Positions 9,306 to 19,403 of a stretch of 64,000 nt of DNA are shown here, in pieces (the stretch's first letter is position 1; each line of letters begins with the position of its first letter). Below the pieces are notes generated by a model. It ran no database searches. It saw nothing but the letters and a program-made list of their open reading frames with translations, and was not told the DNA's origin. Source of the stretch: Mycobacterium sp. E3251 (GTDB taxonomy: Bacteria > Actinomycetota > Actinomycetes > Mycobacteriales > Mycobacteriaceae); contig NZ_LZJF01000119.1 in NCBI RefSeq assembly GCF_001666835.1, positions 1 through 64,000 of the forward strand, given 5' to 3'. A program made the position numbers and the translations under genes.

Positions 9306-9572
9306 TCAGGGGCACATGAAGGCGATCGGGGGGCACGGGTTGGGCCGGATGCCCTCGACGACCGTCCAGGCTCCCACGTAGTGGTAGTCATGGCAGACGC
9401 CCATGTCCCAATTGATCGGCACATCGGAGCGCGGCAGGCTCTGGCCGGGGCACCATTGGTGATTGCCGAACGCATCGGCCGCGGCAGTGCCCGTGGCCAG
9501 GCCAAGGCCTGACGCCGCGGCGCTGCTCGACAACAGTGCTATCACGATGGCGCGCTTGAGGGTGCTGGTCAT
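9306..9572 (-). CDS. Small secreted mycobacterial protein with WCPG motif
   Basis: An 88-residue precursor with a clear Sec signal peptide: basic start MTSTLKR, hydrophobic core IVIALLSSSAAASGLGLATG, and cleavage expected after TAAADA near residue 33. The mature part, about 55 residues, has four cysteines likely to form two disulfides and the pattern NHQWCPGQSLP...WDMGVCHDYHYV, typical of a family of small exported mycobacterial proteins of unknown function. ATG 9572 follows AAAGGAAG. Convergent with ileS (6-bp gap). A promoter-like block about 180 bp upstream is shared with another gene of the window. Confidence 0.75.
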   Translation of the reverse strand: MTSTLKRAIVIALLSSSAAASGLGLATGTAAADAFGNHQWCPGQSLPRSDVPINWDMGVCHDYHYVGAWTVVEGIRPNPCPPIAFMCP

Positions 9573-9730
9573 GGACTCTTCCTTTCGTTCGTTCGCGGGG
9601 CCCGATTTCCGGGCGACTCAGACGGTTAACCGTCGGATCGGCTACCGATCCCAACCCAAATCCGAGCCGGGAGAGTGATTCCCGGCAGGTCAAACGGGGA
9701 GAGCCGGGGCCTTCGATCGGTCATCTGCCC

Positions 9731-9776
9731 AGTGTGCTCAACCGGACGGTCGCGGCGCATGAGGTGTTCACCCCAT
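9731..9776 (-). promoter_or_regulatory. Shared promoter-like block, copy 1
   Basis: On the minus strand this block leads towards the secreted-protein gene. It aligns without gaps to 14001-14046: 21 of 24 bases identical at 9753-9776 against 14023-14046 (core CGGCGCATGAGGT on the plus strand), and 14 of 22 in the flank. Being upstream of two unrelated minus-strand genes suggests a common sigma factor or activator site. No known consensus was recognised. Confidence 0.4.
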
Positions 9777-9800
9777 TTTTGGGCCCGCACCGGTGCCGGT

Positions 9801-12434
9801 TCAGGGCGTCGTGATCGAGGCCCGTGACTTGGCGTAAGCCGCGGCGGCTTGGGTGCGGTTGCGGACGCCGAGCTTGGCGAGGATCGAACCGACGTGGCGG
9901 TTGGCGGTCTTCGGACTTATGAAGAGGACGGCGGCGATGTCGGCGTCGCTGTGGCCGTCGGCGAGCAATTCGAGCACCTCCCGCTCGCGCTCGGTGAGGC
10001 CGTCCGGGTCGGCGATCGTCTTCTTCCGGCGGCTGTCAGGGACACGCCCGGTCAGGGCCGCAAGTCGCTGCGCGGCGCGGCGCGCCGCGGCGCGCGCCCC
10101 CAACCGGCGAAACGCATCGCGCGCGTCCTCGACGGCGGCGATGTCTCCGCCCAATTGCGCGACGGCCGCGTCGTACGGGCAGCCGCGCCGGGCCCATTCG
10201 GCAGCGGCGACCCGCCAATCCCCGCTGGTTTCAAGGTCGTAGGGCGTATGGCTGTCGCCTCCCGGGGCGCCGTCGACCCGGCCACCGGACAACAGGGCCC
10301 ACCGGCGCAGGCGACCCACCAGCCAAGGATCCGGCCGGCCGGCCGCGGCCGCGGCGAGACCGGTCTCGGCGTGCACGCGCGCCGCATCGTCGTCACCGGA
10401 CAGCCACGCCGCTTCGGCGTGGGCCGCCCACACGGCACCAAGACGGAAGAGGTCCCGCGGGTCGGGGTCGCCCAGCGCGTCGTCGAGCAGGTCCGCAACC
10501 GATTGCTCGCCCCGTCGCGCGCGGATCAACGCGACGGTGATCAGCGGGAGGATTCGCGCGGTGGAGTTCAGCGCCGGCCAGCTCAACAGGTCCTCGGCGC
10601 AGGCCAGGGCGTCGTCCCAGTCGCCGCGGTGCATCCGGACAAGCGCGGCCGCTCCGACCGGAAACGGGTGATAGACGTGGATATCGTGGTCCGCGCAGAA
10701 CTCCGCGGATTCCGGGGTGTAGGCGTCGGCGCGCTCGAGGTCGTGGTGCAGCGCGGCGGTCCAGGACAGCAGCGCCCCGGCGAGGCCGGCGTTTTCGGCC
10801 ATCCCGTCGGTCGCCATGCTCTCCCGCCATACCGCCTCGAGCTCCTCCCATCCCCCCTCGGCGCGGACCACGCCGGCCAGCGCCTGGAATATCCGGGCCC
10901 TGACCACCGCCGCGGGATCTGACAGCTGGGTGCCCAACGCGATGGCCCGGGACGCATAGTCTTCACCTCCCGCCTCGTAGCAGACGGCGGCAAGCTGAGC
11001 CATGTTCACCAGCGACCACGCCAGTTGTGAACAGGGACCTACGGTTTCGAGCAGCCGCAGCGAATCGCGCCCGGCCTCGATCGCTTCCGTCCGGCGTCCC
11101 AGCGGCCACAGCATGAAGGACAGCCACTGCAGGTCGTCCCCTTCGGCCAGGGCGTCGCCCATGGCGCGCCGCAGCGCGATCGCCTCGCGAAACGATTGCG
11201 CGGCAGCGTCGGTGACGCCCGTGTAGTAGCTGGCGATGGCGTGTTGCTCGAGCCACACGACTTTCTCCGCGTCGGCGACGGTTTCGGCGTAACGCAATGC
11301 CATCGCATACAGGTCGGCCGCTTCACGGTGAGCTCCCAAAGCCAACGCTCGACGGGCGGCTGCTGGACCATAGGTGATGACCGCGCCCGCCACCCCCGCC
11401 TGGTCAGCGTGAAACGCCAACGCTCCCAGCATTTCCGGGGTCGGGGGGTGATCGGACAACGAGGTGAGCACGCGCTCGTGCAACTCGCGGCGCTGATAGT
11501 CGGGAATGATGTCGAGCACGGCGCGGCGCGCCAGCTCGTGACGAAAGCCCACGGTGTCGCTGTCGGCGACGAGAATGCCGGCGCTGACGCACTCGGCAAG
11601 CCCGGCGGCCGCGGCGGGGCACACCTTCTGCACGAGCGCAATCCGGGGACGGGCGCCGCACACCGCGGCGGCGTGGGCCGTTTCGCGCCCGGCGTCGGAG
11701 ATTCGCGCAAGCCTGCCCCACACCGCTTCGAACACGGTGCGCGGCAACGCATCGACGGCGAAGACGTCCGAGCCGGCGGCCAGCACCTCGGTCACGTAGA
11801 ACGGGTTTCCACCGGTGAGCCGGTGCAGTGCGGCGGCGTTGATGCCGGTGCCCGCGGCCAGCTGGGCCACCCCGGCCGCGCTCAGCGGGGCCAGCGATAT
11901 CCGGCTCACCGCCTTCGACGTCGCCAGGTCGCCCAGCAGCACGGCCAGGGGATGGTCTTCGCCGATCTCGTCGTGGCGATAGGAAACAAGCAACAGCACG
12001 GGCAGCGCCGCGATCCGGCGGGACAGGAAGCGCAGCAGGTCAAGCGTGGCGCCGTCGGCCCAGTGGGCGTCTTCGATCACGCACACCCACGGGCCGCCGC
12101 AGGCGAAGAGCGCGAGCAACCGCGCATACACCGATTCGGTGTCGCCCGTGTCGACGGCGGCGCGCATCGCCTCCGCCGGCGCATATGCCGTGCCGGCCAA
12201 CATGTCCAGTAACGGGCCCAGCGGGCGCGGCGCGCTCAACGGATCGCACCAGCCCTCCAACACCGCCGCCGAGTCGCCCAGCCTGGCGACGAACCGCGCG
12301 ATGACGGAGGTCTTACCCGCGCCCGCCTCGCCGCGCAGCAAGACCACGCGTCCGCTGCCGCCGGCCGCCGCGCGTCTGAGCCCTGCCAGCTCCCTGAGCA
12401 CCGCGTCGCGCTCGATCAGCTCATCCGATCCCAA
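9801..12434 (-). CDS. LuxR-family transcriptional regulator with AAA ATPase domain
   Basis: Large signal-transducing ATPase regulator (LAL/MalT-like), 877 residues. Walker A GEAGAGKT at residues 35-42 and Walker [12 protein letters not shown] near 120 mark an N-terminal ATPase; the middle is an Ala-rich, TPR-like helical region; the C-terminus is a LuxR-type helix-turn-helix ([20 protein letters not shown]..., residues about 810-870). The start is TTG 12434 behind GGAGGGG. The inducing ligand and targets are unknown. Neighbouring small genes, including the secreted protein and the SHOCT protein, are possible targets. The 9573-9800 gap downstream holds only the shared block. Confidence 0.88.
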   Translation of the reverse strand: MGSDELIERDAVLRELAGLRRAAAGGSGRVVLLRGEAGAGKTSVIARFVARLGDSAAVLEGWCDPLSAPRPLGPLLDMLAGTAYAPAEAMRAAVDTGDTESVYARLLALFACGGPWVCVIEDAHWADGATLDLLRFLSRRIAALPVLLLVSYRHDEIGEDHPLAVLLGDLATSKAVSRISLAPLSAAGVAQLAAGTGINAAALHRLTGGNPFYVTEVLAAGSDVFAVDALPRTVFEAVWGRLARISDAGRETAHAAAVCGARPRIALVQKVCPAAAAGLAECVSAGILVADSDTVGFRHELARRAVLDIIPDYQRRELHERVLTSLSDHPPTPEMLGALAFHADQAGVAGAVITYGPAAARRALALGAHREAADLYAMALRYAETVADAEKVVWLEQHAIASYYTGVTDAAAQSFREAIALRRAMGDALAEGDDLQWLSFMLWPLGRRTEAIEAGRDSLRLLETVGPCSQLAWSLVNMAQLAAVCYEAGGEDYASRAIALGTQLSDPAAVVRARIFQALAGVVRAEGGWEELEAVWRESMATDGMAENAGLAGALLSWTAALHHDLERADAYTPESAEFCADHDIHVYHPFPVGAAALVRMHRGDWDDALACAEDLLSWPALNSTARILPLITVALIRARRGEQSVADLLDDALGDPDPRDLFRLGAVWAAHAEAAWLSGDDDAARVHAETGLAAAAAGRPDPWLVGRLRRWALLSGGRVDGAPGGDSHTPYDLETSGDWRVAAAEWARRGCPYDAAVAQLGGDIAAVEDARDAFRRLGARAAARRAAQRLAALTGRVPDSRRKKTIADPDGLTEREREVLELLADGHSDADIAAVLFISPKTANRHVGSILAKLGVRNRTQAAAAYAKSRASITTP

Positions 12435-12690
12435 AGCCCGCCGTCCCCTCCGGTGCAGCTACCCGCGGCCTGCGCGAAGGCGCCGCGGGCAAACGTCCAG
12501 GCCCGCGCTTCAGAGGGAAGACCGCCGGGGCCAACCGCGGATCGGGCACACCCACTGCGGTCGTCAGCAAACCGTCATCAGCGCGAATGCGCTAGAGCTT
12601 AGCCGGGGTTGACCCCGCGCGCCGCGCAACGGTGCGCGACGTGCCGCGGTCGGCCGGCGCCCCCGGGCCGCGCCCACCGGCCCTCGCGAC
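12435..12690. other. Intergenic stretch, no gene seen
   Basis: These 256 bases lie between the LuxR-type regulator start and the SHOCT-protein stop. They probably hold the promoter of the regulator, but no convincing -10/-35 pair, repeat or structured element was recognised. Confidence 0.5.
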
Positions 12691-13413
12691 TCAGATCGCC
12701 GCGATGATCTCGGCCCGCTTGCGGGTGTAATCGGCATCGGTGATCGCCCCGGCCGCACGCAGCTCCTCGAGCTCCCGCAGGCGCTCGGCGGCCGGGCGTT
12801 GCGGCGCGGCGCCCGCGACGATGTCTTCGAGCCGCCGGCCGCCGATGACGATGTTCGGCCCGGCTCCTTGCGGCGCCGGCGCCGCGCCCAGCGCGTCGAC
12901 GATGCGTTGGCCCGCCTCGTCCTTGGCGATGACGAAGGCATGCGGCAGGCCCGGGATGCGCTGGCCGGAAGCCGCCCGCTGCGCGGCGATCTGCTGCGCC
13001 ACCCGGCCGCTGTCGCCGTCGATCGGCAGCCACAGCGTGATGATCTGCCGGTCGTCGGGCAGCCCGCGCGCCCTGGCCGACACGTCGTTGCCGGCCTGGG
13101 CCCGAAAGCCCGAGCGATCCCACGCCTTGAGCACGTTGCCGGCCACCAGGACTCCGCGGTGCTGCTTGTCTTCGAGCGCGTAGACGCCAGACGCGGTGAC
13201 GGCCAGGATGAAACTCTTCGGTAGGCCGGTGCCGTTAGGCACGCTTCGCCAATTCACCTCGCCCCCGGCCGACGGATACATCTGCATGGCTTTGGTCGAC
13301 GTCTGCTCGCATCGCGTGGCCGCCTCAACCGGTTGACGCAGGATTTCCGCCGCCACGGCGGCGGCCTGCTGGTTGAGCGCCGGGTCGTGCTGCGCGCGGG
13401 CCCTGAACTTCAT
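12691..13413 (-). CDS. SHOCT-domain protein of unknown function
   Basis: A 240-residue, apparently cytoplasmic protein. The last 30 residues (ERLRELEELRAAGAITDADY...) form a SHOCT domain, a short C-terminal oligomerisation module. The N-terminal 190 residues contain FILAVTASGVYALEDK and a second block ending PHAFVIAKDEAGQRIVDAL, a layout seen in actinobacterial proteins without assigned function. ATG 13413 was preferred to upstream codons because AAAGGAA sits 8 bases before it and MKFRARAQHDP starts the conserved part. It may share regulation with the flanking minus-strand gene. Confidence 0.65.
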   Translation of the reverse strand: MKFRARAQHDPALNQQAAAVAAEILRQPVEAATRCEQTSTKAMQMYPSAGGEVNWRSVPNGTGLPKSFILAVTASGVYALEDKQHRGVLVAGNVLKAWDRSGFRAQAGNDVSARARGLPDDRQIITLWLPIDGDSGRVAQQIAAQRAASGQRIPGLPHAFVIAKDEAGQRIVDALGAAPAPQGAGPNIVIGGRRLEDIVAGAAPQRPAAERLRELEELRAAGAITDADYTRKRAEIIAAI

Positions 13414-13528
13414 GGTCGTTCCTTTCGCGGGTGCCCTCAGGCGATGTTCTGCATCGGTATGCCAGCGAACCGTCCCGGCCGCGCTCCCGATCCCAACAAT
13501 TCGGCCTCGGTGGCGCCGGCCCCCCGTC

Positions 13529-13960
13529 TCACCGGGTCTCGTCTTGCCGAAACCGTCGGGCTGAGATGCATTGCGCGACAGCGTCATACCCTTCGTCCAG
13601 CGCTACCATTCCCCGATTGGTGGGATGCCAGTTGTCGGGCTTTCCCTCGCCCCCGACGCTCAGGTAGACCAGTTCGCTGTGCTCCAACACCTGCAGGGCC
13701 TCGCGCACGGGCGCGACCAGCTTCTTGAAGCTCATGGCTCGCTGGCCGCGGGAGGTGAACTCCGCCCGGCGCAGCACCCATTTGATGAAGTCGTACTGGG
13801 TCAGCGGTTTGCCGCGCTTAGGCCCGTCGGGTCCGAATGCGGCCATGAGTTGCGCGGCCAGCTCCTCCGTCGGCGGCAATGCGACCAGGCGGGCGAACTC
13901 GGTGTCTCTGGCGCGCCGTGCCTCGGCCCGCGCCGCCTTCAGGGTTCTCAACAATGACAC
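13529..13960 (-). CDS. Conserved protein of unknown function
   Basis: A 143-residue soluble protein. The first 30 residues form a basic helix (LLRTLKAARAEARRARD), followed by FIKWVLRRAEFTSRGQRAMSFKKLVAPVREALQVLEHSELVYLSVG, which resembles a small winged-helix or DNA-binding-like fold, although I cannot assign a family. The GTG at 13960 has AAAGG 6 bases upstream and is preferred to an ATG 8 codons earlier. It is preceded by the second copy of the promoter-like block at 14001-14046. Confidence 0.55.
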   Translation of the reverse strand: MSLLRTLKAARAEARRARDTEFARLVALPPTEELAAQLMAAFGPDGPKRGKPLTQYDFIKWVLRRAEFTSRGQRAMSFKKLVAPVREALQVLEHSELVYLSVGGEGKPDNWHPTNRGMVALDEGYDAVAQCISARRFRQDETR

Positions 13961-14000
13961 GGCAGTCCTTTCGCGTCCCATTCCCGAGCGCTCGCCAACT

Positions 14001-14046
14001 ACTGTGCGCCAGCGCACCGCCTCGGCGCATGAGGTATTCGCCGCAT
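14001..14046 (-). promoter_or_regulatory. Shared promoter-like block, copy 2
   Basis: Aligned partner of 9731-9776 (see that entry). This copy ends 40 bp upstream of the GTG at 13960, a normal distance for a promoter. On the minus strand the best-conserved part reads CCTCATGCGCCG, followed after about 15 bases by GCGCACAGT (GAGCACACT in copy 1), which could be the -10 side. Confidence 0.4.
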
Positions 14047-14185
14047 ATTCGGCCTGACGCGAAGAACGCGCGTGGGGGTCGCGGAGAAGAGGTTCCGAAA
14101 AAAGTGTCCGCGCCGCCGGGGCTGGCTGCTCCTACCTGTGACGGCGACCCACCGGGGGTCGCGACCACAGTTTGAGGAACACGCC

Positions 14186-14908
14186 ATGAGCACCATCGAA
14201 GGCTTCCAGTCGACGACCTTCGCCGCCGACCCATACGACGATCTGACCGTCGCCGAGGCGTGGGCGTCGAGCCCGCTGGGCGACCCCGAGATCGAGGACG
14301 GTTCGCTGTCCGAGCCCGTCGAGAGTGCGGACTCCTCGACCGCGAAGCCACGTTCGAGGGCGACAAACGCCCTGGTGGCCGGGGCACTGGTCGGAGCGCT
14401 CGGAGCGGTCACCGGGCTCGGCCTGATACTCGTCGACGGGTGGGGCTCCAAGGACCAGAGGCCTGCCGTCGTGGTTCCGAATTCCAGCGTCGGTTCGGTG
14501 ACGCCGGCGCCCAGCGCCGTTGCGCCGCCGGCCCCGGCGCCCACCCCTCCCGACGCCGAGCACGTCTCGCCCGCACCCGTCAGCGGTGGGGACACACCCG
14601 TCGCGGTCGGGCCCGCGCCGGCGCCCGTGGTGGCCCCGGCCGGTCCCCCCGCCCCGGCCGATCCGGGCGCCCCGCCGCCTCCTCCCAACGTGACCGTCAA
14701 CGTCCCGCCGGTGATCGTGCCCGTGCCCGTGCCGATTCCGGTGCCACCCAAGCAAGGCGGCAGTCAGCAGGGCGGCGGCCAGCCCGCCCCGAGCGGTGGC
14801 GGCCACCCCCCGATCGAGTGTTTCGCCTGTCACCCGCCGCAACCGGTCCACCCGCCGCAACCGGTCCACCCGCAGCCGATCCACCCGGAGCCGCTGCAGC
14901 ATCCCTGA
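14186..14908 (+). CDS. Single-pass membrane protein with proline-rich tail
   Basis: A 240-residue protein: an acidic N-terminal 60 residues, one transmembrane helix (ALVAGALVGALGAVTGLGLILV, about residues 63-84), then a Pro/Ala/Val-rich extracytoplasmic segment with PPNVTVNVPPVIVPVPVP and a His/Pro repeat tail (HPPQPVHPPQPVHPQP). The tail holds CFACH, which fits the CxxCH haem-c motif, though it may be chance. The ATG at 14186 has GAGGA 8 bases upstream. Similar Pro-rich membrane proteins are common in mycobacteria and lack assigned function; a cell-wall-spanning role is plausible. Confidence 0.65.
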   Translation: MSTIEGFQSTTFAADPYDDLTVAEAWASSPLGDPEIEDGSLSEPVESADSSTAKPRSRATNALVAGALVGALGAVTGLGLILVDGWGSKDQRPAVVVPNSSVGSVTPAPSAVAPPAPAPTPPDAEHVSPAPVSGGDTPVAVGPAPAPVVAPAGPPAPADPGAPPPPPNVTVNVPPVIVPVPVPIPVPPKQGGSQQGGGQPAPSGGGHPPIECFACHPPQPVHPPQPVHPQPIHPEPLQHP

Positions 14909-14926
14909 GATCGCCGCCGCTGCGGG

Positions 14927-15424
14927 CTACGCGCGCGAGCGCAGCGCCCGGTGGGCGTGCGGCCAGAACGGCATACCCGCGACGACCGTCGCGCCGGTGG
15001 CGATGAGGCCGACCGCCACGTCGACGCTCTCACGGCCCTCGCGCGCCCAGTAGACATCCTTGAGGTCCAAGAGCAGGGCGAGTTCGTCGACGATCATCGC
15101 GTTCGCGGCGCCGTACGCGACGGCCGCTACCGGATGCCGGCGTTGCCTGTCGGTTCCGCGCAGGCCCACGCCGCCCACCGTCGCGAGCATCCCGATGCCG
15201 ATGTTGTAGTGGTGAAAGTGCCTGCCGCCCATCGACATACCACCACCCGACGGGCCGTGGCCGGCGCGGATCCAGTGCGTGAGCGCCCGCAGTCCGGCGA
15301 ACGTGAGGGTGAACGACGTCCAGGCCAGCACGGTGGCCTGCTCGCCGGGCTGCAGCCGCTGATCCCATTGATGGCGCAGGCGCTCCCAGCGAGACCTCGA
15401 CGCGTCGGTGCCGTCAGCCTCCAT
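14927..15424 (-). CDS. Integral membrane protein of unknown function
   Basis: A 165-residue protein with about four hydrophobic segments: [56 protein letters not shown] and [19 protein letters not shown] His/Gly-rich loop ([13 protein letters not shown]) may bind metal. ATG 15424 was chosen because the longer frame would run into the dinX promoter. It is divergent from dinX with 34 bp between starts, so both promoters must overlap. No family was recognised. Confidence 0.65.
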   Translation of the reverse strand: MEADGTDASRSRWERLRHQWDQRLQPGEQATVLAWTSFTLTFAGLRALTHWIRAGHGPSGGGMSMGGRHFHHYNIGIGMLATVGGVGLRGTDRQRRHPVAAVAYGAANAMIVDELALLLDLKDVYWAREGRESVDVAVGLIATGATVVAGMPFWPHAHRALRSRA

Positions 15425-15458
15425 ACCCAACGACGCTAGACCAATAGCATTTCGAAGT

Positions 15459-16859
15459 GTGGAGTCCCGTTGGGTGCTGCACCTGGACATGGATGCGTTC
15501 TTCGCCTCGGTCGAACAACTCACCCGGCCGACGCTGCGCGGACGGCCGGTGCTGGTCGGCGGCCTGGGCGGGCGCGGCGTGGTCGCCGGGGCCAGCTACG
15601 AAGCCCGCGTGTACGGCGCCCGCTCCGCCATGCCGATGCATCAGGCCCGCCGCCTGATCGGCGTGACCGCGGTGGTGCTGCCGCCGCGCGGGGTGGTGTA
15701 CGGGGTGGCCAGCCGGCGCGTCTTCGACACGGTGCGCAGCGTGGTGCCGGTGGTCGAGCAGCTGTCGTTCGACGAGGGCTTCGGCGAACCGGCCCGCCTC
15801 GCGGGCGCGTCCGCCGAGGACGTCGAGGCGTTCTGCGAGGACCTGCGCCGACGGGTGCGCGCCGAGACCGGCCTGATCGCTTCGGTCGGCGCCGGCTCGG
15901 GCAAGCAGATCGCCAAGATCGCGTCGGGCCTGGCCAAGCCCGACGGCATTCGGGTGGTCCGGCGCGCCGAGGAGCGGTCGCTGCTCGGCGGGTTGCCGGT
16001 GCGGCGATTGTGGGGCATCGGCCCGGTCGCCGAGGAGAAGCTGAATCGACTCGGCATCGACACCATCGGTCAGCTGGCCGCGCTGACCGACGCCGAGGCC
16101 GCCAACATCCTGGGCGCGACGATCGGGCCGGCGCTGCACCGCCTGGCGCTCGGCATCGACGACCGGCCCGTCGCCGAGCGCGCCGAAGCCAAACAGATCA
16201 GCTCCGAGTCCACCTTCGCCGTCGACTTGACCAGCCTCGAGCAGCTGCGTGAGGCGATCGACCCGATCGCCGAGCACGCGCATCAGCGGCTGCTGCGCGA
16301 CGGCCGCGGCGCCCGCACGGTCACGGTGAAGCTGAAGAAGTCCGACATGAGCACGCTGACCCGCTCGGCGACTCTGCCCTACGCGACGACCGAGCCCGGC
16401 GCGCTCGTCGCGGTGGCCCGGCGGCTGCTGCTGGATCCCCGTGAGATCGGGCCGATTCGCCTACTGGGCGTGGGCTTTTCGGGGTTGAGCGACGTGCGCC
16501 AGGAGTCGCTGTTCCCCGATCTGGACCTGGCGGGGGAGACCTCGGAGGAATATCCAGTCGAGACCGCGGCCGAGGCCATGTTCGCACCGGTGGCCGAAGC
16601 GGGGTCGCCGTGGCGGGTGGGCGACGACGTGTCGCACCGCGAGCTCGGGCACGGCTGGGTGCAGGGCGCGGGCCACGGCGTGGTCACCGTGCGGTTCGAG
16701 ACCCGCGCCTCGGGGCCGGGCGCGGCGCGGACGTTCCCCGCCGACACCGCCGAGCTGACCAAGGCGAACCCGGTCGACTCCCTGGACTGGCCGGACTACC
16801 TGGGCGCGCTCGAAGCCGACATGTCAGCCCCAGCGGGCGATGACGTCGCCGACCGGTAG
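15459..16859 (+). CDS. dinX: Y-family DNA polymerase IV (DinX/DinB1)
   Basis: Translesion DNA polymerase acting at damaged templates. Of 466 residues, the catalytic motifs are [14 protein letters not shown] at the start and LSFDEGFGE near residue 105, supplying the metal-binding acidic residues. Helix-hairpin-helix ([19 protein letters not shown]) and little-finger domains follow. QESLF (about residue 349) is a sliding-clamp-binding motif, as in the DinB1-type enzyme. GTG 15459 matches the M. tuberculosis start ([14 protein letters not shown]). Its 3' end overlaps the convergent ansA by 36 bp. Confidence 0.93.
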   Translation: MESRWVLHLDMDAFFASVEQLTRPTLRGRPVLVGGLGGRGVVAGASYEARVYGARSAMPMHQARRLIGVTAVVLPPRGVVYGVASRRVFDTVRSVVPVVEQLSFDEGFGEPARLAGASAEDVEAFCEDLRRRVRAETGLIASVGAGSGKQIAKIASGLAKPDGIRVVRRAEERSLLGGLPVRRLWGIGPVAEEKLNRLGIDTIGQLAALTDAEAANILGATIGPALHRLALGIDDRPVAERAEAKQISSESTFAVDLTSLEQLREAIDPIAEHAHQRLLRDGRGARTVTVKLKKSDMSTLTRSATLPYATTEPGALVAVARRLLLDPREIGPIRLLGVGFSGLSDVRQESLFPDLDLAGETSEEYPVETAAEAMFAPVAEAGSPWRVGDDVSHRELGHGWVQGAGHGVVTVRFETRASGPGAARTFPADTAELTKANPVDSLDWPDYLGALEADMSAPAGDDVADR

Positions 16860-17750
16860 CCGCGCGGCCAGCGCGGCCATCATCAGCACCCGGGCCTGCG
16901 GCGGCCGCAGCCTGGGCACCATCACCGCGCCGGCGGCCGCCATATCGTGGCCGGGCCCGTAGCTGGCGCCGACCCGCCCGCCCGGGACGCGGGTGGACAC
17001 CGCCACGGCGACCCCGGCCCGGCAATGGCGGGCCACCGCCTCGACCACCGCGTCGCCGGCGTTACCCGAACCCAGCGCCTCGAGCACCAGGCCCCGCGCC
17101 CCGGCGGCCACGCACGCGTCCAGGGCCACCCCGTCGCTGCCCAGGTAGGCGGCGACGATGTCCACCCGGGGCGCGTCCGCCGCGGTGAGCTCGCCGAGCT
17201 GGGGCCGGGTCTTGGTGCCGGCCAGCGTGACGCCGCCATTCACGGTGCCGATCAGCTCACCGGCGAAGCCGCTCAGGTCGTTGGTCGCCACCTTCGTCAG
17301 GCCCAGGGGCTGCAGCACCCGGCCGGCGAAACACAGCAGGACGCCCAGGCCGCGGGCGCCGGGGTGCCCCGCGACGGCCAGAGCGGCGCGCAGGTTGGCC
17401 GGGCCGTCGGCGTCGGGCGCGTCGGCGCTGCGCATCGCCCCGGTGAGGACCACCGGGACGTCGCCCGCGTGGGTGAGCTCGAGCCACAGCGCGCTCTCCT
17501 CCATGGTGTCGGTGCCGTGCGTGACCACCACACCGTCGGCGCCGCCGTCGATCGCCGCCCGCACGGCGCCGCGGATCCGGTCCCAATCGGCCGGCACCAG
17601 CTGGGAGCTGTCCAACGCCAGCGCGTCGACGACGTCGACGTCGAGACCGGCCGCCAAGTCGGCCGCGCCGTACGAGGGCCGGTGCACGCCGTCCGCGCCG
17701 GTGCCGGTCGATATCGTGCCTCCGGTGGCGATGACGGTGAGCCGGCCCAT
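16824..17750 (-). CDS. ansA: L-asparaginase
   Basis: Hydrolyses L-asparagine to aspartate and ammonia. In the 308 residues, both catalytic-triad segments are visible: TGGTIS at residues 9-14 and THGTDTMEE near residue 85. [24 protein letters not shown] is the usual following signature, and the C-terminus ([19 protein letters not shown]) closes the family fold. The ATG at 17750 gives the canonical short N-terminus; an ATG at 17783 would add 11 residues and give a length nearer to M. tuberculosis AnsA. Divergent from lspA with about 70 bp between. Confidence 0.9.
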   Translation of the reverse strand: MGRLTVIATGGTISTGTGADGVHRPSYGAADLAAGLDVDVVDALALDSSQLVPADWDRIRGAVRAAIDGGADGVVVTHGTDTMEESALWLELTHAGDVPVVLTGAMRSADAPDADGPANLRAALAVAGHPGARGLGVLLCFAGRVLQPLGLTKVATNDLSGFAGELIGTVNGGVTLAGTKTRPQLGELTAADAPRVDIVAAYLGSDGVALDACVAAGARGLVLEALGSGNAGDAVVEAVARHCRAGVAVAVSTRVPGGRVGASYGPGHDMAAAGAVMVPRLRPPQARVLMMAALAARLPVGDVIARWG

Positions 17751-17820
17751 GGTGAGATCATCGCGCACGCCGACCGCGAACATCGGCCAGCCCGCGTCCG
17801 CATTGGGGGATGATGTGAGA

Positions 17821-18408
17821 GTGCCCGAGGAACCCACCGGATCCACTGAGCCCGTGACGTCGACCGACGAGGCCGCCGACGCCGCCGCTGCCGACCCGAA
17901 GCGGCCGCCGAGGCGGCTGCGCCTGCTGCTGTCGGTCGCGGCGATCGTCTTGGCCTTGGACGTCGTCACCAAGGTGCTCGCCGTCAAACTTTTGCCCCCC
18001 GGCCAGCCGGTGCCGATCATCGGCGACACGGTGACCTGGACGTTGGTGCGCAATTCCGGGGCCGCGTTCTCGATGGCGACGGGATACACCTGGGCGCTGA
18101 CGCTGATCGCCACCGCAGTGGTGGCCGGGATCTTCTGGATGGGACGCCGGCTGGTGTCGCCCTGGTGGGCGGTCGGGCTGGGGATGATCCTCGGCGGCGC
18201 CATGGGCAACCTGGTGGATCGCTTCTTCCGGGCGCCCGGGCCGCTGCGCGGCCATGTCGTGGACTTCCTGTCGGTCGGCTGGTGGCCGGTGTTCAACGTC
18301 GCCGACCCCTCGGTGGTGGGCGGCGCCATCCTGCTGGTGGTGCTGTCGATCTTCGGCTACGACTTCGACACCGTGGGCAGGCGCAGGCCGACCAGCGCGA
18401 ATGACTGA
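17821..18408 (+). CDS. lspA: Lipoprotein signal peptidase (signal peptidase II)
   Basis: Membrane aspartic peptidase that removes signal peptides from diacylglyceryl-modified prolipoproteins. The 195 residues contain four transmembrane helices and the signature motifs NSGAAFS, GNLVDRF (first catalytic Asp) and [11 protein letters not shown] (second catalytic Asp). The acidic, Pro-rich N-terminal 40 residues are typical for mycobacterial LspA. GTG 17821 aligns with the M. tuberculosis start (PDEPTGSADP); a GTG two codons upstream is possible. The 3' end overlaps the pseudouridine synthase gene by 8 bp. LprI in this window is a probable substrate. Confidence 0.95.
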   Translation: MPEEPTGSTEPVTSTDEAADAAAADPKRPPRRLRLLLSVAAIVLALDVVTKVLAVKLLPPGQPVPIIGDTVTWTLVRNSGAAFSMATGYTWALTLIATAVVAGIFWMGRRLVSPWWAVGLGMILGGAMGNLVDRFFRAPGPLRGHVVDFLSVGWWPVFNVADPSVVGGAILLVVLSIFGYDFDTVGRRRPTSAND

Positions 18409-19327
18409 CCGTTCCATGCCGGTGCCCGAGGGGCTGGCGGGCATGCGCGTGGATGCGGGGCTGGCGCGCCTGCTGGGGCTGTCCCGCAGCGCCGCGGCCG
18501 CCCTGGCCGAGGACGGCGGGGTGGAGCTGGACGGCGTGCAGGCCGGCAAATCCGACCGGCTGACCGGCGGCGCCTGGCTGCAGGTGCGCCTGCCCGAAGC
18601 CCCGGCGCCGGTGGAGAACACGCCGGTCGACATCGAGGGCATGACGATCCTGTATTCCGACGACGACATCGTCGCGGTCGACAAGCCGGCCGCGGTGGCC
18701 GCGCATGCGTCGGTCGGGTGGACCGGGCCCACGGTGCTCGGCGGGCTGGCCGCCGCCGGCTACCGGATCACCACCTCGGGCGTGCCGGAGCGGCAGGGCA
18801 TCGTGCACCGCCTCGACGTCGGAACCTCCGGGGTGATGGTGGTGGCGCTGTCGGAGCGCGCCTACACCGTGCTGAAGCGGGCGTTCAAGCAGCGCACGGT
18901 GGACAAGCGCTATCACGCGCTGGTGCAGGGGCATCCGGACCCGTCGAGCGGGACGATCGACGCGCCGATCGGGCGGCACCGCGGCGGCGAGTGGAAGTTC
19001 GCCGTCACCAAGGATGGCCGGCACAGCCTCACCCATTACGACACCATCGAAGCCTTTCACGCCGCCAGCCTGCTCGACGTGCACCTGGAAACCGGTCGCA
19101 CGCACCAGATTCGGGTGCACTTCTCCGCGCTGCACCACCCGTGCTGCGGTGACCTCGTCTATGGAGCTGATCCGAAACTCGCGAAAAAGCTTGGGCTCCA
19201 ACGGCAATGGCTGCACGCCCGGTCGCTGTCGTTCGCCCATCCGGCGGACGGTAGGCGGATCGAGATCGTCAGTCCCTACCCGGCCGATCTGCAGCACGCG
19301 CTGGACGTGCTGCGCGCCGAGGGCTGA
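18401..19327 (+). CDS. RluD-family 23S rRNA pseudouridine synthase (Rv1540-like)
   Basis: Isomerises specific uridines of 23S rRNA to pseudouridine. The 308 residues equal the length of Rv1540. An N-terminal S4 RNA-binding domain ([20 protein letters not shown]) precedes the catalytic domain, with [17 protein letters not shown] near residue 136 holding the catalytic Asp. [13 protein letters not shown] and a conserved C-terminal YGAD block follow. Translationally coupled to lspA, a pairing that is common across bacteria. The exact target uridines cannot be told from sequence. Confidence 0.92.
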   Translation: MTDRSMPVPEGLAGMRVDAGLARLLGLSRSAAAALAEDGGVELDGVQAGKSDRLTGGAWLQVRLPEAPAPVENTPVDIEGMTILYSDDDIVAVDKPAAVAAHASVGWTGPTVLGGLAAAGYRITTSGVPERQGIVHRLDVGTSGVMVVALSERAYTVLKRAFKQRTVDKRYHALVQGHPDPSSGTIDAPIGRHRGGEWKFAVTKDGRHSLTHYDTIEAFHAASLLDVHLETGRTHQIRVHFSALHHPCCGDLVYGADPKLAKKLGLQRQWLHARSLSFAHPADGRRIEIVSPYPADLQHALDVLRAEG

Positions 19328-19350
19328 TCATTCTGATGGTCGCGACCCGT

Positions 19351-19380
19351 CCCCCGCGCTTCGCTGGGGGTGCCCCCAGC
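19351..19380. repeat. Small GC palindromic repeat
   Basis: The segment reads CCCCCGC, a short spacer, GCTGGGGG (19363-19370), TG, CCCCCAGC (19373-19380). It forms a hairpin between the convergent pseudouridine synthase and methyltransferase genes and may terminate both. A related sequence is found in the bioF start region (56345-56370), suggesting a dispersed small repeat. Confidence 0.5.
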
Positions 19381-19403
19381 GCCCGGCTTCGCCGCGCTTG
19401 CGA

